From Niastella caeni (lineage in GTDB: Bacteria > Bacteroidota > Bacteroidia > Chitinophagales > Chitinophagaceae), in the NCBI RefSeq assembly GCF_004834005.1, contig NZ_STFF01000001.1:433347-497346 (forward strand): 64,000 nt of DNA. The letters are read 5' to 3'. The translations under genes and the position numbers were made by a program. Positions 1 to 8,290 of this stretch are shown in pieces. The first letter of the stretch is position 1, and each line of letters opens with the position of its first letter. The notes beneath the pieces are model-generated. The model saw nothing but the letters and a program-made list of their open reading frames with translations. It did no database searches and was not told where the DNA came from.

Positions 1-539
1 TAGGATGCAATTTCGCGAATACGGTTGGCGCTTCCCACGTCGGGGGCCGCAAAGGTAAGGTTTTCCAACTGAAGTTGCTGGATGTAAGGAATAAAAATAG
101 CGGAGCTATCGAGGTGGTCAACAGGTATATCAAAATACCCCTGGATCTGCGGAGCGTGCAGGTCCATGGTTATCACACGATCGGCGCCGGCAGCCACCAA
201 CATATTGGCAACCAGCTTAGAACCAATGGCCACGCGTGGCTTGTCTTTTCTATCCTGCCGCGCGTAGCCATAATATGGTATCACAGCCACCACTTTGTAG
301 GCCGAAGCCCGCCGGGCGGCATCGATCATTAATAATAATTCTAAAAGATTCTCCGCCGGGGCAAAAGTGCTTTGCACAAGAAAAACCATATCGCCCCGGA
401 TACTTTCCTGAAATACAGGCTGAATTTCGCCATCACTAAATTTAGAGATGGTTATTTTTCCAAGGACAGCTCCAAATTTTTGAGCTATTTTTTCGGCCAG
501 GTATTGTGAACCTGTGCCTGAAAAGATCTTGACTGACAT
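1..539 (-). CDS. prs: Ribose-phosphate pyrophosphokinase (PRPP synthetase), N-terminal part
   Basis: Makes phosphoribosyl pyrophosphate from ribose 5-phosphate and ATP for nucleotide, His and Trp synthesis; cytosolic. The reading frame is open to the left edge, so only about 179 N-terminal residues are present of a family of about 310. Visible family motifs: FSDGE near residues 34-38, the ATP-site stretch YARQDRK near 92-98, the metal/ribose-phosphate stretch DLHAPQIQGYF near 126-136, and PDVGS near 166-170. The chosen start is the ATG at 539 because MSVKIFSGTGS aligns with the usual N-terminus; an in-frame ATG at 545 adds two residues and cannot be excluded. No strong Shine-Dalgarno is seen, as is usual in Bacteroidota. 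Confidence 0.95.
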   Translation of the reverse strand, partial: MSVKIFSGTGSQYLAEKIAQKFGAVLGKITISKFSDGEIQPVFQESIRGDMVFLVQSTFAPAENLLELLLMIDAARRASAYKVVAVIPYYGYARQDRKDKPRVAIGSKLVANMLVAAGADRVITMDLHAPQIQGYFDIPVDHLDSSAIFIPYIQQLQLENLTFAAPDVGSANRIREIAS

Positions 540-683
540 TTGCATACCGCAGTAAAATGTGCGGCGAAGATAACGCGAAGCTTGGTATTTGCCCGATAAC
601 CGATGTACAAAATTTATTTCATCTTCTTGCAGAAAATAGCTTTCAATGGTTACTGATCAATCGGTGCATCCCCAATAAACGTG

Positions 684-905
684 TTACTTGGTTACAGTCA
701 GCAGCATTCGTGACCCGCCGGGCGCCATGGAAGCCGTTTTATGGCTTGTTTGGCCCTCTTTGGCTATCGCCTTTTTGGGATAAAATGCATAAAAAACTGC
801 GGAACAAATAAAAATTGAGAAGAAAAGGGCAACAAAGTACATGCCTATGCAAAAAAGGAATGGTTGGTAACCTCCTATTGCGGCTAGAGTAGTTTTTCTG
901 TTCAT
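684..905 (-). CDS. Small single-span membrane protein, unknown
   Basis: A 73-residue ORF that I do not recognise. It has one strongly hydrophobic stretch (about residues 15-42, rich in F, I, A and V), then a basic KK and a polar tail. It stands alone between prs and radC, divergent from radC, with no overlap with a better gene. The hydrophobic segment with flanking charges makes a real small membrane protein plausible, but there is no family evidence and a chance ORF remains possible. Confidence 0.4.
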   Translation of the reverse strand: MNRKTTLAAIGGYQPFLFCIGMYFVALFFSIFICSAVFYAFYPKKAIAKEGQTSHKTASMAPGGSRMLLTVTK

Positions 906-1030
906 GGGGATTAGATTAAATAGTTTTTAAATAGATCTGGATTTTATACTGAAATAACGTACAAACTAGTACTTAAAGTACATTTTGTGGTTATAGTATT
1001 TGTCCGAAAAGTACTAGAAATATTTGAACT

Positions 1031-1723
1031 ATGCAAGAGATAAAATTTTCAATAAAAAAATGGGCTAAGGACGACCGGCCCCGGGAAAAGCTACTTGGGA
1101 AAAATCCATCTACTTTAAGCGATTCAGAACTGCTGTCGATCCTCATCGGGAACGGTCATCGGGAAAAGAATGCTGTTGAACTGGCAAAAGAGGTCCTCCG
1201 ACTGGGAAAGAACAACCTAAATGAACTTGGTAAAGTTACCATCCAGCAAATGATGCGCATAAAAGGGATTGGTAAAGTAAAAGCCATAACCATCGTTGCG
1301 GCCCTTGAACTGGGGCGCCGCCGGCAGGCTGCCCTTTCATTAGATAAGCCCATTGTTAAAAGCAGCCGGGAAATAGCCCATTACCTGCAGGCCCTGTTTC
1401 GCGACCTGCCTCATGAGGTGTTTGCCGTGGCCTATTTGAACCAGGCCAACCGCATAAATCATTTAGAAATAATAAGCAAAGGCGGTATTACGGCAACCGT
1501 AGCCGATCCCCGGGTCATTTTAAAGAAAGCCATACTGGAAGAGGCCGTGAGCCTGATCCTTTGCCATAACCACCCTTCGGGCAATTTACAACCCAGCCGG
1601 GCCGATCAGGAATTGACCCGAAAACTAAAGGAGGCCGCAAAATTGTTCGACATTTCCCTATTCGACCATATTATAGTTAGTGAGAACGGGTATTTCAGCT
1701 TTGCCGATGCGGGAATGTTGTAG
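1031..1723 (+). CDS. radC: RadC family JAB/MPN domain protein
   Basis: RadC-family protein of 230 residues. The N-terminal third carries a UPF0758-type helix-hairpin-helix (IKGIGKVKA near residues 77-86). The C-terminal JAMM/MPN metal site is complete: H179 and H181 in HNHPSGN, with D192 about ten residues on. The family was named for a supposed DNA-repair role, later questioned; a metal-dependent peptidase-like fold is established by family, but the substrate is unknown. The gene is monocistronic as far as can be seen. The stop codon runs straight into a GTTTGT-type repeat that separates it from the convergent DUF3467 gene. Confidence 0.93.
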   Translation: MQEIKFSIKKWAKDDRPREKLLGKNPSTLSDSELLSILIGNGHREKNAVELAKEVLRLGKNNLNELGKVTIQQMMRIKGIGKVKAITIVAALELGRRRQAALSLDKPIVKSSREIAHYLQALFRDLPHEVFAVAYLNQANRINHLEIISKGGITATVADPRVILKKAILEEAVSLILCHNHPSGNLQPSRADQELTRKLKEAAKLFDISLFDHIIVSENGYFSFADAGML

Positions 1724-1856
1724 TTTGTTGTTTGTTGTTTATGGTTTGTTGTTAATCTCAATTCTGAAATTGCTGGCAATTCTTATAACCCCTGCAATTG
1801 CAGGCTTTCAACTCTTTGAAGCAACCACAAACTACAAACCACAAACCATAAACAAA
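1724..1856. repeat. Inverted GTTTGTTG-type stutter repeat between convergent genes
   Basis: The gap between the radC and DUF3467 stop codons is built from a left arm of repeated gtttgttg/gtttatg words (1724-1756) and a right arm of their complements (caaac, cacaaac; 1821-1856). Between them is the perfect palindrome CCTGCAATTGCAGG (1791-1804). The whole could fold as one long imperfect hairpin and may act as a bidirectional terminator (inference). Confidence 0.7.
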
Positions 1857-2174
1857 CTAAGCCTGAGCGGTTGGCCCGCCAAAATTCATCGGAATTTGTA
1901 CTTCCTCCAGGTCCTGGATCTTACCATTGGCGGCTTCAAAACGCTGAATATTTTCGGTTAAAGCCTTCATGAAGCGCTTGGCATGCTGCGGTGTTAATAT
2001 AATACGTGATTTTACCTTGCTTTTTGGCGTACCGGGCATTACGTTCACAAAATCAATTACAAACTCGGCATGGGAATGCGTAATGATGGCAAGATTGGCG
2101 TACTCCCCTTCTGCTACTTCTTCAGAAATTTCAATATTTAACTGGTTTTGCTGCTGATTTTGTTCTTCCATCAT
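1857..2174 (-). CDS. DUF3467 domain-containing protein
   Basis: A 105-residue protein typical of Bacteroidota DUF3467: Q-rich N-terminus, then a beta-rich core containing SHAEFVIDFVNVMPG and the segment KVKSRIILTPQHAKRFMKAL, followed by a helical end. Function is not known for the family. The start is placed at the ATG at 2174 (MMEEQNQQ); a further in-frame ATG at 2192 would add MGLKLL, which does not look family-like. It is convergent with radC and lies downstream of, but is separated by a strong hairpin from, the SusC/SusD genes on the same strand. Confidence 0.88.
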   Translation of the reverse strand: MMEEQNQQQNQLNIEISEEVAEGEYANLAIITHSHAEFVIDFVNVMPGTPKSKVKSRIILTPQHAKRFMKALTENIQRFEAANGKIQDLEEVQIPMNFGGPTAQA

Positions 2175-2257
2175 TAAAAGTTTAAGGCCCAAATGTAAGA
2201 AACCGGCCGAAATCGGTTGTACTGAATTTTATTTTCCTGCCCGGATGCCCTAAAATA

Positions 2258-2288
2258 CCCGTGCCACGGTTTTGAACCGTGGCACGGG
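2258..2288. terminator. Perfect 14-bp hairpin after the susD-like gene
   Basis: CCCGTGCCACGGTT and its exact complement are separated by only three bases, 36 bp past the stop of the minus-strand SusD-like gene. On the minus strand it is followed by TATTTT rather than a clean U tract, so it is either a weak terminator or a palindromic dispersed repeat. The word GTGCCACG recurs in the terminator hairpin at 28473-28520. Confidence 0.65.
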
Positions 2289-2323
2289 TTGATACTACTA
2301 TGATACCTACTAAAAGAGAGATA

Positions 2324-3760
2324 TTAAAATTTATCCCAGAACAATTTGGTTTCCACTTTATCATTACCCATGATAGCGGCTGCAGCGGTATAATTGGTAC
2401 CATTCAACTGCTGCTCGTTGCCCGGATAAGGGAACCGGTTGGGGAACCCTGAAACGGCATTCAGCGCCAGCGTCAATACCGGGTAATCCAGCCTTCTCAA
2501 TTCAACCCAGCCATCAAATGGACGGTTGTACAAAGCGATCCATTTTTGAAAACCTATTTTTTGCTTATAGTTACCGGTAGCGGTAGCATAGGCTACATCC
2601 GACTGAGCGAGGTAGGTAGCTGCATCTGTAGCCGTTCCACCCCAATATACGATTGAAGCGGTAATAGCATTGTTATAATGCTCTTCTGCAGTACCAGCTA
2701 CATTGTAGCCACGTTCTTTGGCTTCTGCCCGTATAAACTCGGCTTCAACATAATCGGCTAATAAATTAGCTGCATCGGGAGCAATAACCCTTGAACTCGG
2801 TTTACTAAAATCGGCAAAGGTGTTTACTTTACCTACAATTCCACCGGCATAATCGCCTGCATTGTTAGTACCGAAATACAACGACTTGCGGGGATCGTTT
2901 AAAGAAATCAACGGGTCCATCAGGTCTTTTGCTGCCAGATAATCTGAACGGCCTCCCAATACGATATCTGTATACAACGGATTTGTGTTCGGACTGGCGG
3001 TCAGGTATTTCAGTTGGGCATTATCTGCTGCTGCAGAAATAGCTTTTGAATCTGCGGCTTCAATAGCTGCTTTAGCCGCTGCATTATCTGCATCTGCTAA
3101 AACAATACCCATTTTCAATTGCAGCGTATTGGCAAATTTGATCCATTTGGCAACGTTGCCTGCATAGATCAGGTCATCGGTTGAAGCAAAACCACCACTT
3201 GATGCATTTAATTTACTGATGTCATCTGCCAGTCTTTTTAACAGATCAGTATAAACTGTTTTCGCATCATCGTATGCAGGAAACAGGTTATTGGGGTCCA
3301 ATGCATCTTTATAAGGAATGTTACCAAACGTATTTACCAGAATATTGTAAGCATACACCTGCATGATATCGATCATGGCCAGTTGATTTTGCTTAACACC
3401 GGCATCCAGCGCAGCATCGGCAGTAATAACCCGAGAAGCTTCTTTCAGGTCATTCAATACATCGCGGTACATTCTCGTCCACCATGCCTGAGGAATAGCC
3501 CTGGTAGTAAAATCATATTGCGCTTCATCCTGGTAAACAGCCATAGCCCAGTGCTTTACCGTAAACCTGAATACGTTTATGTTTACGCTGGCATTGGCCA
3601 GGCCATCAGAAATATTTTTTATCGCATTTGAAAACAGGGTAGCGCCCGGAACGGCAGCGGGCTTCTTTGTTTCATTATTGAACCGGGAGATATCTTTTGT
3701 ACATGCCGCTAATAGTATAACCGGCAGTGCTATATAAACGAGTTTTCTCATGATTTTCAT
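2324..3760 (-). CDS. SusD/RagB-like nutrient-binding lipoprotein (SusD_2-like), module 1
   Basis: Surface lipoprotein that forms a lid on the partner SusC transporter and binds the imported ligand. 478 residues; lipobox LLAAC with the lipidated cysteine at residue 20, followed by the TPR-like helical fold expected of the SusD-like_2 group (for example PQAWWTRMYRDVLNDL near 90-105, and IKFANTLQLKMGIVL, the conserved helix 'WIKFANTLKLR' of this family). An in-frame ATG three codons later (MRKLVY) is also possible. It starts 2 bp after the stop of the partner SusC gene, so the two are co-transcribed. The ligand cannot be read from sequence; there is no glycoside hydrolase, lyase or peptidase in the unit. 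Confidence 0.92.
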   Translation of the reverse strand: MKIMRKLVYIALPVILLAACTKDISRFNNETKKPAAVPGATLFSNAIKNISDGLANASVNINVFRFTVKHWAMAVYQDEAQYDFTTRAIPQAWWTRMYRDVLNDLKEASRVITADAALDAGVKQNQLAMIDIMQVYAYNILVNTFGNIPYKDALDPNNLFPAYDDAKTVYTDLLKRLADDISKLNASSGGFASTDDLIYAGNVAKWIKFANTLQLKMGIVLADADNAAAKAAIEAADSKAISAAADNAQLKYLTASPNTNPLYTDIVLGGRSDYLAAKDLMDPLISLNDPRKSLYFGTNNAGDYAGGIVGKVNTFADFSKPSSRVIAPDAANLLADYVEAEFIRAEAKERGYNVAGTAEEHYNNAITASIVYWGGTATDAATYLAQSDVAYATATGNYKQKIGFQKWIALYNRPFDGWVELRRLDYPVLTLALNAVSGFPNRFPYPGNEQQLNGTNYTAAAAIMGNDKVETKLFWDKF

Positions 3761-3762
3761 TT

Positions 3763-6700
3763 TTAGAATTTCAACCTAAGATTCATACCAATTGAACGGG
3801 TAGTGGGATAAGCACCACTTTGCATGCCCAACAAATTACCGGCCGACAGGTTTTCTTCAGGATCAGCATAAGGCAGATTTTTATGGATGATCCACAAATT
3901 CCTACCGAACAAAGAAATGTCGATACCTTTTATAGCTTTAATTTTTGAATAAACGCTGGAAGGCAATGCATAAGAAATGTTGGCTTCTCTCAGCTTGATA
4001 TAGCTTGCGTCGTATGCATAGTTAGCTTGCGGATTAGAGGGTGAATTGGCGTCTATCACCACACGTTTAGTATTTACTTTGCCGTCTTTGTCTACACCAT
4101 CGAGTATCACACCACCGCCATCAGCGAGGCTGTTCCTTACAGGATTGCCCAGGTCGTTAATACCGGCAGACTCTTTCAACACACCGGTATATTGTGCGTA
4201 GAACAGGTCGAGCGACCAAACATCACCACCTTTACGCATGTCGACCAAAAAGCCGAGGGTGAAATCTTTGTATTTAAATGTATTGTATATACCGCCGATC
4301 CAATCGGGGTTTACGTTACCGATGATATTAGATGTGGTAGACGTTACTGTATAATATCCATTATCACCAACCAGGCGTTTTCCATCTTTCATTGCCCATG
4401 TTTTACCCTGGATAGTGCCATAAGGCTGGCCGATAGAAGCGTTTATACTAACACCGCCCTGAAACGAACCGATCTGCAGATTTTTACTGTCATTATACAA
4501 CGACAATACTTTGTTGCGGTTACGTGTCCAGTTTACATTCACAGTCCACGAAAAGTTTTGAGTGCGAACGGGCGTACCATACACCGTTAATTCAATACCC
4601 TTATTTTCGATCTCACCTGCATTTACGTATTTGCTGATATAACCAGTGGCAGCAGAAACAGATACAGGAATGATCTGATCGATCGTGTTGGTAACATAGT
4701 AGGTCGCATCAAACCCTAAGCGGTTTTTCACAAATGCCATTTCCAAACCAATTTCACGGCTCTTTGTTTGCTCAGGCTTTAAATTGGTATTGTTCTTTGT
4801 ATCGGGCAAAGAGAATAAGATCGTACTTCCGAACGGATTGGGCTTATCATAAACATCTTTTACGCTACCCCAGGGGGCGCTGTTACCTACCGTTGCATAG
4901 TTCACGCGAATTTTACCTGACGACAACCAGGGCACTGTTGGCAAATGATGCGAGAACAGCCAGCTTCCTGAAACCGCGTAATAGTTATAAGCGTTTACAT
5001 CAACAGGTAAGGTTGAAGATCTGTCTCTGCGGAAAGTAGCGTCCAGTGACAGGTAATCCTGATAGCTCAGTGTAATGCCACCAAAATAACCGTCTACAGC
5101 AATAGGCTGATAGGTTTCGGTTGGTGCAGGCACTGTTCCTTTTGAATTGGCGATGCTGTACAAACCAGGAACAATGAGGCCACCTGATGTAGTTGCCAAT
5201 GTAGAACGTGTAGTGGTTCTGCGCAAGTTGGTACCCAGCAGGGCTTTCAGGTTAAAGTCTTTGGTCAGTTGCTTATCAAAATTGGCCATCAGGTCGTAGT
5301 TAAGCTCGGTGAAAGTGCGGTCGAAGCGGGTATATGAAGCTACACCATTGCTTCCCACAGCCACCCGCTCTTCCTGCAGTTCGGTATAATTATCAACTGA
5401 AATACGGCCTAAAAAGCTTAACCAGTCGGTTGCTTTAAAATCGAGTGTTGTATAACCGAAAACACGTTGGCGGGTATCAGTTTCATAATTCTCGTATGCT
5501 GTCCAGTAGTAGTTATCGGTATAAATAGGAACAAGACCGCTGGCCTGAGAAGGATCTTTCCAGTTCCAGGTAACGTTCTTACGGTTTCTGAAATAAGCTT
5601 CTTTTTGCTCTTTAATATCAACGTTGGTTTGATACCATTGTCTGAAATTCTGGTTTACGTTAAGGCCGCTGTACCCTGTTCCATAACGGCCCTTGCCATC
5701 GATCTTGGAATAGTTTACTGATGCGGTAGCCGTTAATCTCGGAGTGATGTTATAGCTGGCACCGAAGTTGACAATATTCTTAATGAGTTTGCTGTTGGGC
5801 AATACACCACGCTCATCGTTCCTGGTGTATCCTAATTTAAATGAACCTTTATCGGTAGCGCCATCCAACATTATATTCGTATTGTTCGACAGGGATGTTT
5901 CATAATATGTGGAAGGATCGTTTTCCGCTGCTACCCAGGGGCGGGCTTTTTTATAATTAGGCGAAGCCGGATCAAATGCATCCCAATGATAAACCATTAA
6001 ATTGGGATCGAACTTTGCACCATAAGATGCATCTTCCGAGGTGGGCACTACCAGGTCTCTATTTCCGTCACCATCTACATCAAAGTAGAAGAATCCATCT
6101 TTCTGATAGGGATCAGAATACCCGGCGCCATATTGCTTCTGGTATCCGGGAAAGGTTTTCTTGTCTATTGAATTAACAGTAAGGCCTGTGTTAACTGTTA
6201 AACCCAATCCTCTTTTAGCCTTTTTGGTGGTGATCATGATAACGCCATTCGCAGCTCTTGAACCATATAAGGCAGTAGCGGCAGCCCCTTTCAATACGTT
6301 GATATTTTCAATATCATCAGGGTTTATATCAGAAGCTGCATTACCGTAATCGTAACCACCTCTACCGGTTTGTTGCGTGCTTCTGTTATTAATGGTGTTA
6401 TCAACCGGTACTCCATCAACAACAAATAAAGCCTGGTTGCTACCGGAAATAGATTTCATACCGCGGATCACAATGTTGGTTGAGCTACCCATACCGTTAC
6501 CCTGTTGAATTTGCAATCCGGAAACTTTTCCAGACAGCGCGCTGAAGGCATTGCCCGACCGTAAACGGCTTACATCTTCTCCGTTCACAGTTTGCGCGGC
6601 ATAAGGCAGGGTATTTTTCGCTCTTTTAATACCCAACGCGGTTACTACCACTTCGCTCATTGCGTCCATTGTATTCAACGAAACAGTAAGCGTTCCTGAA

Positions 6701-6957
6701 CTGTTGGCTTTTAATTCTGTTTGCTCAAAGCCCACGGCGGAAATAATAAATGTGGAATTTTGCGGAGCGTTGATCGAGAAGTTGCCGTTTGCATCGGCGG
6801 CAACGGCATTGGTGGTGCCTTTGATCTTAATTGTTGCAAAGGGAATAGGGTCTCCCTTCGAATCCTTGACCTGGCCGGTCACAGTTTTGGCTTGTTGACC
6901 GAGGGCCATAGCAGTGCATAGCACTAACACTGCTAGCAGTGATAGCATTTTTCTCAT
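3763..6957 (-). CDS. SusC/RagA-like TonB-dependent outer-membrane transporter, module 1
   Basis: TonB-dependent outer-membrane importer of 1064 residues. Signal peptide at 1-20 (cut before QQAKTV), carboxypeptidase-regulatory-like beta-sandwich at about 24-95, a SusC-type signature segment SEVVVTALGIKR at 101-112, plug domain at about 115-246 ending in GSRAANGVIMITTKK, then a large beta-barrel ending in the terminal phenylalanine typical of outer-membrane insertion. It pairs with the downstream SusD-like gene. Its leader carries the same upstream motif as the second susC gene (7016-7073), and the first codons and the bases before the ATG are also nearly identical, pointing to paralogous, co-regulated units. 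Confidence 0.96.
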   Translation of the reverse strand: MRKMLSLLAVLVLCTAMALGQQAKTVTGQVKDSKGDPIPFATIKIKGTTNAVAADANGNFSINAPQNSTFIISAVGFEQTELKANSSGTLTVSLNTMDAMSEVVVTALGIKRAKNTLPYAAQTVNGEDVSRLRSGNAFSALSGKVSGLQIQQGNGMGSSTNIVIRGMKSISGSNQALFVVDGVPVDNTINNRSTQQTGRGGYDYGNAASDINPDDIENINVLKGAAATALYGSRAANGVIMITTKKAKRGLGLTVNTGLTVNSIDKKTFPGYQKQYGAGYSDPYQKDGFFYFDVDGDGNRDLVVPTSEDASYGAKFDPNLMVYHWDAFDPASPNYKKARPWVAAENDPSTYYETSLSNNTNIMLDGATDKGSFKLGYTRNDERGVLPNSKLIKNIVNFGASYNITPRLTATASVNYSKIDGKGRYGTGYSGLNVNQNFRQWYQTNVDIKEQKEAYFRNRKNVTWNWKDPSQASGLVPIYTDNYYWTAYENYETDTRQRVFGYTTLDFKATDWLSFLGRISVDNYTELQEERVAVGSNGVASYTRFDRTFTELNYDLMANFDKQLTKDFNLKALLGTNLRRTTTRSTLATTSGGLIVPGLYSIANSKGTVPAPTETYQPIAVDGYFGGITLSYQDYLSLDATFRRDRSSTLPVDVNAYNYYAVSGSWLFSHHLPTVPWLSSGKIRVNYATVGNSAPWGSVKDVYDKPNPFGSTILFSLPDTKNNTNLKPEQTKSREIGLEMAFVKNRLGFDATYYVTNTIDQIIPVSVSAATGYISKYVNAGEIENKGIELTVYGTPVRTQNFSWTVNVNWTRNRNKVLSLYNDSKNLQIGSFQGGVSINASIGQPYGTIQGKTWAMKDGKRLVGDNGYYTVTSTTSNIIGNVNPDWIGGIYNTFKYKDFTLGFLVDMRKGGDVWSLDLFYAQYTGVLKESAGINDLGNPVRNSLADGGGVILDGVDKDGKVNTKRVVIDANSPSNPQANYAYDASYIKLREANISYALPSSVYSKIKAIKGIDISLFGRNLWIIHKNLPYADPEENLSAGNLLGMQSGAYPTTRSIGMNLRLKF

Positions 6958-7015
6958 GTGACTTGTAAGTTTTAAAATTTGAGTTCTAAATGTATTGAAA
7001 ATCCTGATTCAGGAT

Positions 7016-7073
7016 AAAAAAAAGTTAAAATAGGGGAACGGACGGCTAAATCAATATTTGAGGTAGACAAACC
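7016..7073 (-). promoter_or_regulatory. Shared susC leader motif, copy 1
   Basis: Read on the minus strand: GGTTTGTCTACC (7062-7073), 32 bases, then TTTAACTTTTTTTT (7016-7029), about 60 bp before the susC ATG. The same two elements with 31-bp spacing precede the other susC gene. Neither copy has a good TAnnTTTG box, so I infer an operator or an alternative (possibly ECF-type) promoter rather than the housekeeping promoter. The rest of the 6958-7294 gap is AT-rich with no ORF. Confidence 0.55.
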
Positions 7074-7294
7074 GGATATGCGAAAAGCTGCAACTCTTTT
7101 TATCATGAAAATGTAGATAAGTTCTATGATAATCAGCAGAAATTGTATTCAGGAAGTTGCAAAGCATTATTAAAAGGAAAGTAATATATTATTTTTTCAT
7201 ACAAATTATTATTTTCCACATTCGTTTACTAATGGAAGAAAATAGTCACACCCTGCGTTATTGCCGAAACGCTAAACCTTTAGCTATATAAAAT

Positions 7295-7332
7295 AAAAAA
7301 AGGTTGTTCAAGTGTTTGAACAACCTTTTTTG
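7295..7332 (-). terminator. Rho-independent terminator of the first Sus unit
   Basis: AGGTTGTTCAA (7301-7311) pairs exactly with TTGAACAACCT (7316-7326) around a 4-base loop, flanked by A and T runs on both sides. It lies 22 bp past the stop of the DUF1735 gene and separates the two Sus units. The flanking runs would let it work in both directions. Confidence 0.9.
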
Positions 7333-7354
7333 AAATATATTAGATTATACTAAT

Positions 7355-8266
7355 CTACCTTACCCCCACATACACCACTTTTTCAGTGATCGTTCGTGTA
7401 GGTGTTGGCATAGGATAACCGTATGATAACATGAAAGTTTTAGTAGCCGGATTATATGTATTATTATATGCCGGACGGGTAGGATCAAGGTAGTTTCCTA
7501 CCAGGGCTGTAGAACCACTTGCGCCAGGGCCGGGAGTAATAGTTACAGTATTGTCGGCATTAACAGTAATGTTTATAGGTGTGGCATCGCCTAAATCGCC
7601 CAATGCTTTGGTAACCGTATTGGCGTTATAGGTTTTCACTTTTTGACTTTCAAAACCAAATGCCCTTGGTACCGTAGGGTGCACAAAAAATCCGGCAGCA
7701 TCATATAAACCATCATACTGATTTTTGGTGGCAACCGCTACCACAGCCGTGCTTAAATTACCGCTGATGGTGTACGACGATTTATCAATACTATTAATAA
7801 CAAATCCAATCGCCCAGTCATGACCGATAAAATCGGCAGGTACCATTTTTATCTGCAGGTAACCTACATTCGATCCTTTCGGAATGGTAACAACACCATT
7901 ATTAACAAGCGAAAACATAGAAGGGGTGGGCACATCATAGGCTGTTCCATTACCTGTATTGTAATCAGTGACCAATGAAGGCCTCAACCCTACTGTTACG
8001 TTTATATCTTCCCCGGCTGCGCCGTTGGTTGCCAGGGTAACCGGTACCAGGTTAACCACAGTATCCTTGGTGCTGTTGGCAAAGGCCAAAGTAACAAAGC
8101 GGGTGAGGTTATTGGCCGATACTTTCAGCTCAATCACGCTCGGTTGCCCGTCAATAGGCCGGTTCGATTGTATTTCATGATCTTCGTACGCATTATCCTT
8201 CAAACAGCCGGTCATGCCCAGGGAAAGCAGGGACATAACAAAAATTGATTTTATATATAGTTTCAT
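7355..8266 (-). CDS. DUF1735-type (BT_3987-like) lipoprotein of the Sus unit
   Basis: A 303-residue lipoprotein: signal peptide with lipobox LGMTGC (Cys21), then a beta-rich domain (about 40-180) with the pattern of DUF1735 domains, which often accompany SusC/SusD pairs as SusE-like surface ligand-binding accessories. The C-terminal part has the short repetitive beta segments also common in that group. It is the third gene of the unit (25 bp after the SusD-like gene) and is followed at once by a strong terminator. Ligand unknown. Confidence 0.8.
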   Translation of the reverse strand: MKLYIKSIFVMSLLSLGMTGCLKDNAYEDHEIQSNRPIDGQPSVIELKVSANNLTRFVTLAFANSTKDTVVNLVPVTLATNGAAGEDINVTVGLRPSLVTDYNTGNGTAYDVPTPSMFSLVNNGVVTIPKGSNVGYLQIKMVPADFIGHDWAIGFVINSIDKSSYTISGNLSTAVVAVATKNQYDGLYDAAGFFVHPTVPRAFGFESQKVKTYNANTVTKALGDLGDATPINITVNADNTVTITPGPGASGSTALVGNYLDPTRPAYNNTYNPATKTFMLSYGYPMPTPTRTITEKVVYVGVR

Positions 8267-8290
8267 ATTAATCGTATTTGTTTTTCACGT

